A stretch of DNA of 52,099 nt from CAZRWD01 sp964603785 (lineage in GTDB: Bacteria > Fermentibacterota > Fermentibacteria > Fermentibacterales > Fermentibacteraceae): assembly GCA_964603785.1 (NCBI GenBank), contig CAZRWD010000014.1, forward strand, positions 1-52,099, written 5' to 3'. The notes beneath the pieces are model-generated. The model was not told the DNA's origin and did no database searches. It saw nothing but the letters and a program-made list of their open reading frames with translations. The position numbers and the translations under genes were made by a program. How positions within the stretch are numbered: the first letter of the stretch is position 1; each line of letters opens with the position of its first letter. Positions 41,476 to 50,018 of the stretch are shown here, one piece after another.

Positions 41476-42417
41476 CTACTGCTCGAGCAGGAAGTACTTG
41501 AGGCCCAGTCCCCGGTAGCCCTTCTCCTCCACGGCGGGGAGGATGAGCTGCATGACCTCCACCGCCTCGCCGAGTACGGTCGTCTCCGAGAACATGGCGA
41601 TGACCTCCACCGGACGCCCTTCCAGCTCGCGGTTCTCGAGCCTCCGGGAGACCTGGGTCATGACGCTGTCGAACTTGAACTGGCTGAAGCCGGGCGAGTT
41701 GAGGCGGGCGGGCACCTCGATGCTGAACTCCTCGACCCTGCCCACGATCCACTCGTTCGTGAAGATGAGCTTGAAGACCACGGGCTGCACGGCCGAGTCC
41801 GGATAGCTGACCGGCGGCACAATGAGGGGGATGCGCGTGAACGACGTCTCGGTCGAGTCCGTCCAGCAGCAGATGGCCTCGAGCCTGAGCTTCGCCATCG
41901 CCCCCTCCCTGTTCTTCTGGTCGATGAAGGTCACCAGGGGCTTCAGGGGGACGGAGGGGGGGCCGATGAAGGCGACGGTGCTGCCCTCGGGGATGAGGCT
42001 GAGGTTCAGGTTCGTGTGCGGCTCGGCGCTAGTGCCGGCGGCGTTCAGGGTGTAGACGATGTCGGACCCCACCCTGATGGGCAGCGAGTCCAGGGGGATG
42101 TCCTCTTCGACATCGATTCCCTCTGCGTAGTCGAGACCCGTGGCTGTCTCCTGCGCCCTCTCGAAGCTCGCTAGGATGTAGATGCAGGCGACGACACCCA
42201 CGATGCCGAAGAAGATGCCCACGAAGCCGGTCCGCTTGTGATGGAAGGTCTCGAGGTGTCCGTGGGATCCCGCCCTGTCCGGGGAATCGAGCGGCTTCCC
42301 GAGGCCGGCCCTCTGCTCGGACAACGGCCTGGTCTGGAACTCGAGGTCGAACCCGCATCTGGAGCAGGGCCCCGTTCCCCTGTCCCCGTTGTCGTGGCCG
42401 CAGATCCTGCAGAACAT
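41476..42417 (-). CDS. Zinc-ribbon, single-pass membrane protein of unknown function
   Basis: 313 aa. An N-terminal zinc ribbon (Cys3, 6, 18, 21: CRICGHDN...CSRCGF), a polar linker, one membrane helix (about 64-83, FVGIFFGIVGVVACIYILA), and a beta-rich external domain of some 220 residues without a motif I recognise. The order puts the ribbon in the cytoplasm and the domain outside. It lies 13 bases after the PpiC-like lipoprotein gene and is probably co-transcribed with it. Confidence 0.7.
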   Translation of the reverse strand: MFCRICGHDNGDRGTGPCSRCGFDLEFQTRPLSEQRAGLGKPLDSPDRAGSHGHLETFHHKRTGFVGIFFGIVGVVACIYILASFERAQETATGLDYAEGIDVEEDIPLDSLPIRVGSDIVYTLNAAGTSAEPHTNLNLSLIPEGSTVAFIGPPSVPLKPLVTFIDQKNREGAMAKLRLEAICCWTDSTETSFTRIPLIVPPVSYPDSAVQPVVFKLIFTNEWIVGRVEEFSIEVPARLNSPGFSQFKFDSVMTQVSRRLENRELEGRPVEVIAMFSETTVLGEAVEVMQLILPAVEEKGYRGLGLKYFLLEQ

Positions 42418-42430
42418 CAGATACCCCCCG

Positions 42431-44062
42431 CTACATCCGGCCGGGGGCCGGACCTCTCTCGAAACGGGCGAAGAACTCCCAGTCGATGTTCCAAGAATAC
42501 GTCGATCTGAGGCTGTCTACAAGCCCCGCGAGAACCTCCTCCTGCCTCTCGCCCGCCAGCACGGAGCGGAGCGTGGGCGACGCCTCGGCGAGGGTGGCCT
42601 CCCTGGCCGGGACGACCTCCGCCAGCTCGAGGAAGATCAGCGCACCGCCGGGGGTCTCGTAGAGGCCGGACCCGCCGGGGGACAGCGCGAAGGCGGCCTC
42701 CGACACATCCTCGGGAAGGTCGCCGGCCTCGAGCGGACGGGTGAGCAGCGCACCCTCGTCTGCGATGATCGCATGGGGGACCGTGAGGTCGGATACCCGC
42801 ACGAACGGGTCGGCGCCGGTCTCCACCAGCTCCCTGAGCAGATCGGCCTGCGCGCCCGCCGTCGCCGAAACGGCCCGGAACACGCGCTTCTCGGCGACGA
42901 GCAGCATGGACCGGTTGTCTTGCCAGGCCGCGGCCACCTCCTCCTCGGTCACGGCCGTCCTCGGGGCCACCACGGTCTCGAACCAGGCGTCGAGGAGCAC
43001 CCCGTCCGCTGCGTTGCGGACCTCGGCGGCCAGTTCGGGAGACTGGTCGAGTCCGAGCCGCCGGGCCTGCAGGGCCATCATGTCGTAGGTTCCCATCAGG
43101 CCGCAGTAGTCCCTCACCCAGACCGTATCCGTGGCGTCGCGCGGCATGACGGGGGGAAGGTTCCTTATGTTGAGCGCCATCGAGAGGACGGTCCTCTCCC
43201 CGCCGTCCCAGGTGCATGCGGGCATGGAGGCCTCCTCGGCCGAGTAGGGCGAGAACGCTCCCTGCCTGTCCAGGGCGTGGGACACGATGAGCTCGGGGGC
43301 GCCGTCGACGACCTCCAGGTGGAGGGCGGTCACCAGGCTGTCCAGGAGCTGCTTCTTGTACTGCTCGGAGATGCGCGCCCAGAGGTACTCCCTGATCTCC
43401 TCCTCGACATCCTCCAGGGGCTCGACCGGGACCGACCATAGCGAGTCCAGCCTGACGAACCTCCAGCCTCCGGGCATGCGGCGGACGGGCGAGACGCCGC
43501 CCTGCACCAGGCCCTCGACCAGCTCGATGTCGAACTGCTGCAGGCGCATGAAGTCGACGGGACCGACGCGCCCGCGCCTCGGCCTGTCCACTTCGAGCTC
43601 CGTGAAGGAGGCGGCGACATCTCCCGCGTCGGCCCCGCCGGCCACCGCCGTCCTCAGGCTCTCGGCGAGAGCGCTGTCCCCCACCTGGACCGCGGTGAGC
43701 ATGACCATGGATCCGAGCCGCGAGTGGAAGCCGGAGACCGTGTCGTCGGAGACCTCCACCTGGCCCAGCTTGTACATGAGGTAGGCGTACTGCAGGTGCT
43801 CGCGGCTGCGCTCCCAAATGGCGAAGCGGACCTCGGGGAGGGTGTCCAGCCCTCTGGCGGATGCGTCCTCGACGATCAGGAGCCTGTCGAGCGCGGTCCA
43901 TGCGAGGGACGCGACCACGGCCGAATCTCCTCTCGCGATCTCCAGCAGGGGCGCCATCTCCTCGCGCGATATGCTCCTCGAACCGGCCTCCACCGCGGGC
44001 CTGTCCCCGCCTGCGCCGCAGGCGGCGAGCAGGAGCAGCACTGTCACGATCCTCTGATACAT
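42431..44062 (-). CDS. Parvulin/SurA-type peptidyl-prolyl isomerase lipoprotein
   Basis: 543 aa. Lipobox LLLLAAC with the acylated cysteine at 15, then a SurA/PrsA-like chaperone N-domain (SREEMAPLLEIARGD...). Two regions look like PpiC modules (about 115-210 and 385-490; for example EAAFALSPGGSGLYETPGGALIFLELAEV). Such proteins assist folding of exported proteins outside the inner membrane. The rotamase residues are too diverged to confirm catalysis. The ATG at 44062 is divergent from the carboxypeptidase gene. Confidence 0.8.
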   Translation of the reverse strand: MYQRIVTVLLLLAACGAGGDRPAVEAGSRSISREEMAPLLEIARGDSAVVASLAWTALDRLLIVEDASARGLDTLPEVRFAIWERSREHLQYAYLMYKLGQVEVSDDTVSGFHSRLGSMVMLTAVQVGDSALAESLRTAVAGGADAGDVAASFTELEVDRPRRGRVGPVDFMRLQQFDIELVEGLVQGGVSPVRRMPGGWRFVRLDSLWSVPVEPLEDVEEEIREYLWARISEQYKKQLLDSLVTALHLEVVDGAPELIVSHALDRQGAFSPYSAEEASMPACTWDGGERTVLSMALNIRNLPPVMPRDATDTVWVRDYCGLMGTYDMMALQARRLGLDQSPELAAEVRNAADGVLLDAWFETVVAPRTAVTEEEVAAAWQDNRSMLLVAEKRVFRAVSATAGAQADLLRELVETGADPFVRVSDLTVPHAIIADEGALLTRPLEAGDLPEDVSEAAFALSPGGSGLYETPGGALIFLELAEVVPAREATLAEASPTLRSVLAGERQEEVLAGLVDSLRSTYSWNIDWEFFARFERGPAPGRM

Positions 44063-44119
44063 CTCGAAGAGCCCTCTCCCGGTGTGCGGACAGACTTCGT
44101 TGCGGTCCCAGGCCGACCT

Positions 44120-44147
44120 TATGTAGGTTCGGGCCTGAGTCTGTCAA
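44120..44147 (-). promoter_or_regulatory. Promoter of the parvulin-lipoprotein operon
   Basis: Minus strand TTGACA (44147-44142), 16 bases, TACATA (44125-44120), inside the 102-base divergent gap. The -35 is perfect and the -10 fair. It would drive the parvulin gene and probably the run to the aminotransferase. Confidence 0.55.
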
Positions 44148-44164
44148 CGGCTTCGGGAGGTGCC

Positions 44165-45496
44165 ATGGTCCTGATGATATGCCTTGCCCTGGCCGGACTG
44201 CTCCGGGGTTTCGCCGACCCCTCCCCCGCATGGAGGGTCGGTGCCCTGGCGGTGGACGTCGAGAGCGGAGACACCCTGCTGCGCCTCAACGCGCGAGAGC
44301 TGTACCGGCCCGCCTCGACCGTCAAGCTCGTCACGGCCCTCCTGGCCTTCGAGTCGCTGGGACCCTCGAGGGTCCTGGAGACCCCGGTCCTCGCCGACTT
44401 CGGGTCGGGCACCCTCTACATCGAGGGCTCGGGAGCCTCCCTCCTCGAGCAGGACGACATCGAGCGCGCCGCCGTGGAGGTGGCGGCGGTCCTCGGCACC
44501 TCGGGCGGATGGGATGTCCTCTACGACACGGGGATCTTCGCCGACTCCAACAGGTGCCCGGGCTGGGACCCGGCGGACTGGACGAGGGTCTACTGCCCTC
44601 CCGTCGAGGCCATATCGCTGGGCGACAACGTTCTCGAGATCGTCGTCTCGGCGCGGGGAGGAACCGTCAGGGTCGAGACCTATCCGGAGCTGCCCGACCT
44701 CGAGATACGCGGTCAGATAACGATCTCCGCCTCGGGGCAGGTCTCGGCGAGACCCGACGGCTGGGACACCTCGACCCCGGTGGTCGTCCTCTCCGGGTCG
44801 ATTCCCCGCGACTCCACCAGGATACTGTACGTGCCCTTCGCGGGGGCGCCCGCGCAGGTGGCCGCCCTGTTCGCATCCGAACTCGCCGCGAGGGGCGTCG
44901 GCATCTCCTCCGTCCGCAGCGGCACCGTGCCTGAGGCAGCCGGTCTGGAGACGCTCGCCGTCATCCGGTCGCGCCCCGTCGGCTCGATAGTCGCCCAGAT
45001 GAACAAATGGAGCCTGAACGTGGTCGCCGAGGAACTGCTCAGGGTCTCGGCGGCAGAGGCATGGGACCTTCCCGGATCGACAGCGCTCGGGTGCGAGACC
45101 GCCGCGGCGATGGTCGACAGGCTCTGCGGGGCGGATGGTGCCCAGCTGGCCGACGGATCCGGGCTGTCACGGCTGAACCGCCTCTCCCCCGCTCATCTCG
45201 TGGCAGTGCTCATCGCGGGGGCGACATCCGAGGAGTGGGGACCGGAGTTCGTGGCGTCGCTCGCGGTGAACGGAGTGGACGGCACCCTCCGGTCGAGGCT
45301 GGCCGACCTCCCGGCGGGAGCCTTCAGGGGCAAGACGGGGAGCCTCAGCGACACGGCCGCGCTCGCAGGCCTCCTCCGCACCCGCGGGGGCAGGACGGTG
45401 GCGCTGGCCTTCCTGACGGAGATCCCCCAGGGTGCCGTCGTCCCGGCGAGGAACTGGATGGACTCGGTGGTGAGGCAGCTGAGGGAGGACTACTGA
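44165..45496 (+). CDS. dacB: D-Ala-D-Ala carboxypeptidase / endopeptidase, PBP4 (S13) family
   Basis: 443 aa, the only plus-strand protein gene. Exported penicillin-binding protein that trims or opens peptidoglycan crosslinks. Short signal peptide, STVK (51-54) nucleophile motif, SLN (283-285), DGSGLSR, and KTG (390-392): all class C PBP motifs are present. The ATG follows GGGAGG by four bases. Its stop overlaps the 3' end of the convergent glycosyltransferase gene by 7 bases. Confidence 0.93.
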   Translation: MVLMICLALAGLLRGFADPSPAWRVGALAVDVESGDTLLRLNARELYRPASTVKLVTALLAFESLGPSRVLETPVLADFGSGTLYIEGSGASLLEQDDIERAAVEVAAVLGTSGGWDVLYDTGIFADSNRCPGWDPADWTRVYCPPVEAISLGDNVLEIVVSARGGTVRVETYPELPDLEIRGQITISASGQVSARPDGWDTSTPVVVLSGSIPRDSTRILYVPFAGAPAQVAALFASELAARGVGISSVRSGTVPEAAGLETLAVIRSRPVGSIVAQMNKWSLNVVAEELLRVSAAEAWDLPGSTALGCETAAAMVDRLCGADGAQLADGSGLSRLNRLSPAHLVAVLIAGATSEEWGPEFVASLAVNGVDGTLRSRLADLPAGAFRGKTGSLSDTAALAGLLRTRGGRTVALAFLTEIPQGAVVPARNWMDSVVRQLREDY

Positions 45497-46221
45497 GCCC
45501 TGCGGGCCCTCCCGCCGAGCCTCAGCCTGACCGGCGTGACCAGGGATTCCAGGAAGACCCTGCCCGAGATCTTCGAGGTGCCGTGGCGCCTCTCGACGAA
45601 CACGATGGGTGACTCGACAACGTCGATGCCGCTCCGCCACGCGTTGTAGAGCATCTCCACGAGGAATGCGTAGCCGCCGGCATGGGCGTGCCCGGTGAGG
45701 AGGACCGGCAGCTCGGAGGTCCGCAGCCCCCTGAAGCCGCTCGTGCAGTCGCTGAACGGCATGCGGGTCGCGAACCTGATGTACTTGTTCGCCGAGTAGC
45801 TCAGGTTCAGGCGTAGGATCGACCAGTTCAGAACGCTGACGCCGACCATGTACCTGGAGCCGATGACCATCCCGTGGGTGTCCAGTTCACGGTCCATCGC
45901 GGCCAGGTGCACGGGCTGGTGAGACAGGTCGGCGTCCATCATGAAGACGCGATCCCAGCCGCCCTCGTCGAGGATCATGCGGAAGGCCTCCTCGTAGGCC
46001 CGCCCCAGGCCTCTCGGACCCGTCCTCTCGAGGAGGAGCACGCCGGGGTCGAGGGAGGCGGCCCTCCTGACGGCTTCGGCGGTCCCGTCGGGAGAGGAGT
46101 CGTCGGCGAAGAGTATGTCGAAACCGCAGCAGGCCCTGAAGGCGCCCAGCAGCTCGGGGATGTTCTCGGCCTCGTTGTAGGTCGGTACGACGACGATCCT
46201 GTCCGACGCCCCGCGCTTCAG
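45490..46221 (-). CDS. Dolichol/polyprenol-phosphate-mannose-synthase-like glycosyltransferase, probable CTG start
   Basis: 243 aa. GT2 family. RIVVVPTYNEAENIPELL, ADDSSPDGTAE, MDADLSHQP, GSRYM and the C-terminal RHGTSKIS are those of polyprenol monophosphomannose synthases; no C-terminal membrane domain follows. The conserved N-terminus begins only a few codons after the end of efp, and no ATG, GTG or TTG lies nearby in frame. CTG at 46221 overlaps the efp stop as CTGA and has GAGGG seven bases upstream, in parallel with the ATGA/GTGA junctions elsewhere. I take it as the start. Confidence 0.88.
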   Translation of the reverse strand: MKRGASDRIVVVPTYNEAENIPELLGAFRACCGFDILFADDSSPDGTAEAVRRAASLDPGVLLLERTGPRGLGRAYEEAFRMILDEGGWDRVFMMDADLSHQPVHLAAMDRELDTHGMVIGSRYMVGVSVLNWSILRLNLSYSANKYIRFATRMPFSDCTSGFRGLRTSELPVLLTGHAHAGGYAFLVEMLYNAWRSGIDVVESPIVFVERRHGTSKISGRVFLESLVTPVRLRLGGRARRAQ

Positions 46222-46781
46222 GTCTTGACCCTCTCGATATAGGTGTCGGTCCTGGTGTCGACCCTTATCTTCTCGCCCTCGCGCAGGAAGAGCGGGACCT
46301 GCACGGTCAGACCGGTCTCCAGGGTCGCGGGCTTCGAGCCCCCGCTCGCGGTGTCCCCCTTGAGGCCGGGGTCGGTGGAGACTATCACCAGGTCGACGAA
46401 GGTCTGCGGCTCCACCGAGATGGGCTCGGAGCCGTTGAAGAGGACGTCCAGGACGGAGTTCTCGATCAGGTAGAGGGCCGCGTTGCCTATGACCGAATCG
46501 TCCAGCACGAGCTGCTCGAACGTCAGGGGGTCCATCAGGACGAAACCCTCCTCGGTCCTGTAGAGGAACTCGAACTGCCTCCTCTCGAGGCGGACGTCCC
46601 TCACCTTCTCGTTCGTGCGCCACGTCCTGTCGATTATCTTGCCGGAGTGGACCTCCCTGAGCTTCGTCCTGACGAAGGCGGGACCCTTGCCCGGCTTGAC
46701 GTGCTGGTACTCGAGCACGTTGTACAGCACTCCGTCTATGTCGATCACAACACCTCGTCTGAGGTCGTTCGAGGAGATCAT
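46218..46781 (-). CDS. efp: Translation elongation factor P
   Basis: 187 aa. Relieves ribosome stalling at polyproline. N-terminal KOW domain with the modifiable loop KPGKGPAF (Lys32 at the tip), then two OB domains (LERRQFEFLYRTEEGFVLMDP and the C-terminal ATLETGLTVQVPLFLREGEKIRVDTR). Lysine at the tip suggests the EpmA type or an unmodified form; no modifying enzyme is in the window. The ATG at 46781 follows GGAGG by seven bases, which rules out the in-frame upstream extension. Confidence 0.95.
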   Translation of the reverse strand: MISSNDLRRGVVIDIDGVLYNVLEYQHVKPGKGPAFVRTKLREVHSGKIIDRTWRTNEKVRDVRLERRQFEFLYRTEEGFVLMDPLTFEQLVLDDSVIGNAALYLIENSVLDVLFNGSEPISVEPQTFVDLVIVSTDPGLKGDTASGGSKPATLETGLTVQVPLFLREGEKIRVDTRTDTYIERVKT

Positions 46782-46800
46782 CGGATAACCTCCGGGGCTG

Positions 46801-47256
46801 TCAGGTCCCTCGGACCATTTCTGAAACGAGCTGGAGGGCAAGCCGGTAGCCGGCCGGCCCCGCACCGGCGATGAGCACGTCGGCGGCCCTGGCCGTCACG
46901 AGGACGCGTCTCTCGGGCTCCCTCGCCATGACCTGGCTGAGGTGCACCTCGATGACCGGCCCGGGGAAATCCGCCAGGGCGTCCATTATCGAAAGGGACG
47001 AGTGGGAGTAGCCTCCCGGGTTGACTATCAGGGCGGCGGTCCCGTCGCAGGCACCGTTTATCTCCGAGACGATTGCGCCCTCCGAGTCGAGCTGCACGGT
47101 GGAGGCCTCCAGGCCGGCGGCGGCCCCCCACGAGGCGATCCGGGATGCGAGCTCGGCATGGGTCAGGGTGCCGTACAGGTCGGGGTCCCTCCGCCCGAGC
47201 ATCCCGAGGTTGGGCCCGTTGATGACGAGCACCCGGGGACTGCCCGGAAGGGTCAC
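46801..47256 (-). CDS. aroQ: Type II 3-dehydroquinate dehydratase AroQ
   Basis: 151 aa. Dehydrates 3-dehydroquinate in the shikimate pathway. NGPNLGMLGRRDPDLYG carries the catalytic Arg and Tyr28, NPGGYSHSSLSIMDAL the Asn79/His85 pair, and EVHLSQV the conserved His105. GTG start overlapping the stop of the TPR gene (GTGA). No other aromatic-pathway gene is nearby. Confidence 0.93.
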   Translation of the reverse strand: MTLPGSPRVLVINGPNLGMLGRRDPDLYGTLTHAELASRIASWGAAAGLEASTVQLDSEGAIVSEINGACDGTAALIVNPGGYSHSSLSIMDALADFPGPVIEVHLSQVMAREPERRVLVTARAADVLIAGAGPAGYRLALQLVSEMVRGT

Positions 47257-48620
47257 TTCTCTTCCTGCCTGTAGGGCTCCAGGAACAGCTCGGCCCGCTC
47301 CTCGGGCGCGAACAGGTCGAACAGGCTCCGGGGCTCCCTCCTGAGGGGCGCCGGCCTGACCGGCTCGACGGGTCTCTGCACCTCGGGAGCGGCCTCGGGC
47401 GCTGCTGCGGCGTGTGCCGCCGCAGGTGCTGCTGCGGCGTGTGCCGCCGCAGGTGCTGCCGCGGCGGGCGCCGGTGGCCCGTCCGTGCCCACGCCCTGGT
47501 CCTTCAGGATCCTGTCCATGCGGGCCGTCTGCGGGTAGCGCGCGGGATAGGGTTCGTCGCCCTCGTGCCTTCCGGTGTCCCCGGAGGCGGCTGTCTCGTG
47601 CGCTTCCTCCGCCATCTCCGGGGGGGTGGGGGTCGTGGGAGCGACTCCGGCACCCGGCGCCTGCTCCCACGGCCAGCTGAAGGGCTGGTCTGAGGTCTTC
47701 GGCTCCTCGGCCACAGGCTCCGCGGGAGGCTCAGGGGACGGGGCTTCGGTCGCCGCGGGCTCGGGGGCTGAAGACTCTCCCGCCTCGGGCAGGGGAGACC
47801 CGGCTTCGGCCGGGAGCGCCCCGGAGTCGGCGGGACCGGTCACGGGCGGCGCGGAGGATTCGGCAACCGCCGGCAGCGGCTCGGGAGGGACGGGTTCGGC
47901 CGGAGGCTCTCCTGAAGCCTCTGCAGGTGCGGCCGCCGGTTCTCCGGGATCCGTCACACCGGGAGGCGTCTCCGCCGGAACGGGGGTGGAGGCTTCCGGT
48001 CCCGCCCAGGGGAGGACGGGTTCCTCCTGCGGTGGGATCGCCTCTTCGGACGGGGCCGGCGGAGGAGTCTCGACTTCCGGTTCCCGGTCCTGCCCGGGAG
48101 TCCGGTCCTCCTCTGCGGCCGCGGTCCCGGCGGACGGCTCATGGGCTTCCGCCGCGGGCGGGGCGGGCGCCAGCACCGGACCCGACCTGGGGGAGGCCGC
48201 GGACTCCTTCTGGTGCTTCTTCGCCTCCTCCAGGAGCTGCTCGGCCTCCTGGTCGCCGGGGTTCTCGAACAGGTAGTCACCGAAGAGCCTGACGGCCTCG
48301 TGGAACTCGCCCCTGGAATAGGACATCTCGGCGAGGCTCCTCAGTGCTATGAGGTTCAGGGGATCGACCTCGAGGACCTTGCGGAATGCCTCGATGGCGG
48401 ACGGGATGTCCCCGGAGTCTCTGAGGCAGCGGGCGGCCACCACCCTGATGGAGGTGTTCGAGGGCCATTCCACGAGCCCGCGCTGGGCGACCTCCATGGC
48501 CTCGTCGTTCCTGTTGACCACTCGCAGCCTGTCCGCCAGCCTGGCGCAGACGACGGAGGAGGGATTCGCGATCCACTCCTCGTACAGCTGCCTTATCTCA
48601 CCGTCCAGCGGCTCGGGCAT
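47253..48620 (-). CDS. TPR protein with long Pro/Ala/Glu-rich region
   Basis: 455 aa. Residues 1-135 form about three TPR-like helical hairpins (SAIEAFRKVLEVDPLNLIALRSLAEMSYSRGEF). Residues 140-430 are low-complexity and rich in Pro, Ala and Glu, surely disordered. A short conserved-looking end follows (RREPRSLFDLFAPEERAELFLEPYR). No signal peptide. The ATG overlaps the DUF4837-like gene by 23 bases. It may be a scaffold; function unknown. Confidence 0.75.
   Translation of the reverse strand: MPEPLDGEIRQLYEEWIANPSSVVCARLADRLRVVNRNDEAMEVAQRGLVEWPSNTSIRVVAARCLRDSGDIPSAIEAFRKVLEVDPLNLIALRSLAEMSYSRGEFHEAVRLFGDYLFENPGDQEAEQLLEEAKKHQKESAASPRSGPVLAPAPPAAEAHEPSAGTAAAEEDRTPGQDREPEVETPPPAPSEEAIPPQEEPVLPWAGPEASTPVPAETPPGVTDPGEPAAAPAEASGEPPAEPVPPEPLPAVAESSAPPVTGPADSGALPAEAGSPLPEAGESSAPEPAATEAPSPEPPAEPVAEEPKTSDQPFSWPWEQAPGAGVAPTTPTPPEMAEEAHETAASGDTGRHEGDEPYPARYPQTARMDRILKDQGVGTDGPPAPAAAAPAAAHAAAAPAAAHAAAAPEAAPEVQRPVEPVRPAPLRREPRSLFDLFAPEERAELFLEPYRQEEK
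47401..47454 (-). repeat. Two perfect 27-bp tandem repeats in the TPR gene
   Basis: 47401-47427 and 47428-47454 are identical, and a decayed third copy follows. Each unit encodes nine residues of an Ala/Pro/His pattern (AAAPAAAHA-like) in the disordered region, so copy number could vary without breaking the frame. Confidence 0.85.
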
Positions 48621-49569
48621 CCTGTCCCTCCACGGCGAAGGTGCTCATCAGGAGCCATCCTTCGCGGATGTAAGGCTCCTTCTCCTCACCGGGGTTGAAC
48701 ACCTCGGCGTCGAGGATGAAGGAACGCCCCCCGGATCGGAGAACATAGCTCGTGAAAGCCCCCGCGTTAAGGTGCGCGGGGTTGATCCATGCGCCCGTGA
48801 GCCTCCAGCCGGACAGGCCGCCCGGCGAGATCGGGATGGTCTCGAGGCGCGCCAGGTCGACGGAGTCGGACGAGGCGTCCCAGAAGAAGCGCCTCGCCAT
48901 GTCCTGCCTCCAGCTCACGGCCTGCTCGACGGTACCGGCCGCCGACGAGTCGTCGAGCCACCTGATGCTGAGCATCATGAGCCCCTCGTCGGAGACCGGG
49001 CGCTGGAACTGGACGAACCCGTCATCCGGACGCCATTCGGCGGTCCGGTACGACCTGGGGACGTCCATCGTGAATCCGAGGGCGGCCAGGCTGTCCATCC
49101 TATCGGTGCTGGACATGGATGTGCTGACGAACTCCTGGAAGAGATAGTCGTACAGGTGGTTGTTGTAGGCCTTCTCCAGGCTGTCGGAGACCGCCCCGGG
49201 ATCGGTGGCCCCGAGCACTGCCCCGAACACGCGCTGCCTCCTCGCCCAGACGTCCCTGGCCCACCAGACGCCCGTGCCCTGCTCGAGCGAACCCGGGAGT
49301 CCGGCGGGCGAGTCCGCGAGGAAGAGGATGGTGCGCCGGCTGCGCAGGGAGCCCTCGAACTCGGAGCGCGTGCAGAACGAGAAGGCGAAGACCTGCTCCG
49401 CGTCTATCGTGGTCACGGTTCTCTGGAGGAGGCCGGCGACGCTGTCCGCCTGGCGCTCCATGCCTTCGGGGTACACGACCAGCACGCCCTTCAGCGGGCC
49501 CTCGGCCCCGCCCATGCACGATGCGAGCAGGCAGGCGCAGCACAGCGGGAGGAGAGCGGGAGCCCTCAT
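48598..49569 (-). CDS. DUF4837-like lipoprotein
   Basis: 323 aa. Lipobox LLASC with the acylated cysteine at 18. The body resembles DUF4837 proteins known mainly from Bacteroidota: a first half with RTILFLADSPAG and GVWWARDVWARRQRVFGAVLG, and a second half ending SYVLRSGGRSFILDAEVFNPGEEKEPYIREGWLLMSTF. Assignment is from memory of the family pattern. Function unknown; it probably sits on the outer or inner membrane facing the periplasm. Confidence 0.75.
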   Translation of the reverse strand: MRAPALLPLCCACLLASCMGGAEGPLKGVLVVYPEGMERQADSVAGLLQRTVTTIDAEQVFAFSFCTRSEFEGSLRSRRTILFLADSPAGLPGSLEQGTGVWWARDVWARRQRVFGAVLGATDPGAVSDSLEKAYNNHLYDYLFQEFVSTSMSSTDRMDSLAALGFTMDVPRSYRTAEWRPDDGFVQFQRPVSDEGLMMLSIRWLDDSSAAGTVEQAVSWRQDMARRFFWDASSDSVDLARLETIPISPGGLSGWRLTGAWINPAHLNAGAFTSYVLRSGGRSFILDAEVFNPGEEKEPYIREGWLLMSTFAVEGQDARAAGR

Positions 49570-49570
49570 G

Positions 49571-49924
49571 CTACCTCCTCCGCCTCCGCAGGAGCGGGAG
49601 GACGAAACGGGCCAAACCCAGCGCCGCGGGCAGGTATTTCAGCACGCCGAGGACCGCGCCGCCGTGGGCGTTCCGGCTCAGCGCCTCGACGGCGCCGCCG
49701 ACCGTCTCCGCCGTCCTCGAGATCTCCCTGCCCGTCCGGTCGACGCTGTCCAGGGCGGACCCGACCTTCGGTGCGAGGGCGGAGAACTCCCTCTCCAGCC
49801 TCTCGACGGACATCTCGAGCCTGCCCATCGTCTTCTGGGCCTTCATGGCGGCCGCGACGACCATGGTCACGGCCACCCAGACTCCTATCACTCCTGCGAG
49901 AAGGATTATCTCGAGAGCACCCAT
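49571..49924 (-). CDS. Small membrane protein with coiled coil (DUF948-like)
   Basis: 117 aa. One N-terminal membrane helix (about 4-26, EIILLAGVIGVWVAVTMVVAAA), a helical heptad-rich segment (MGRLEMSVERLEREFSALAPKV), a second hydrophobic stretch (LGVLKYLPAALGLARFVLPLL), and a basic tail RRRRR. It looks like the DUF948 type, though short. The ATG is preceded by GGGAGG. Function unknown. Confidence 0.65.
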   Translation of the reverse strand: MGALEIILLAGVIGVWVAVTMVVAAAMKAQKTMGRLEMSVERLEREFSALAPKVGSALDSVDRTGREISRTAETVGGAVEALSRNAHGGAVLGVLKYLPAALGLARFVLPLLRRRRR

Positions 49925-50018
49925 GCGGCCTCCCGTGTACGCGGGCCGGTCCCGCGCCTCCCCGAGGCGGCGGCCGGTCCGGTCTTTCCAGAGCCTACTA
50001 TTATCCCGCGCGCGGGCT

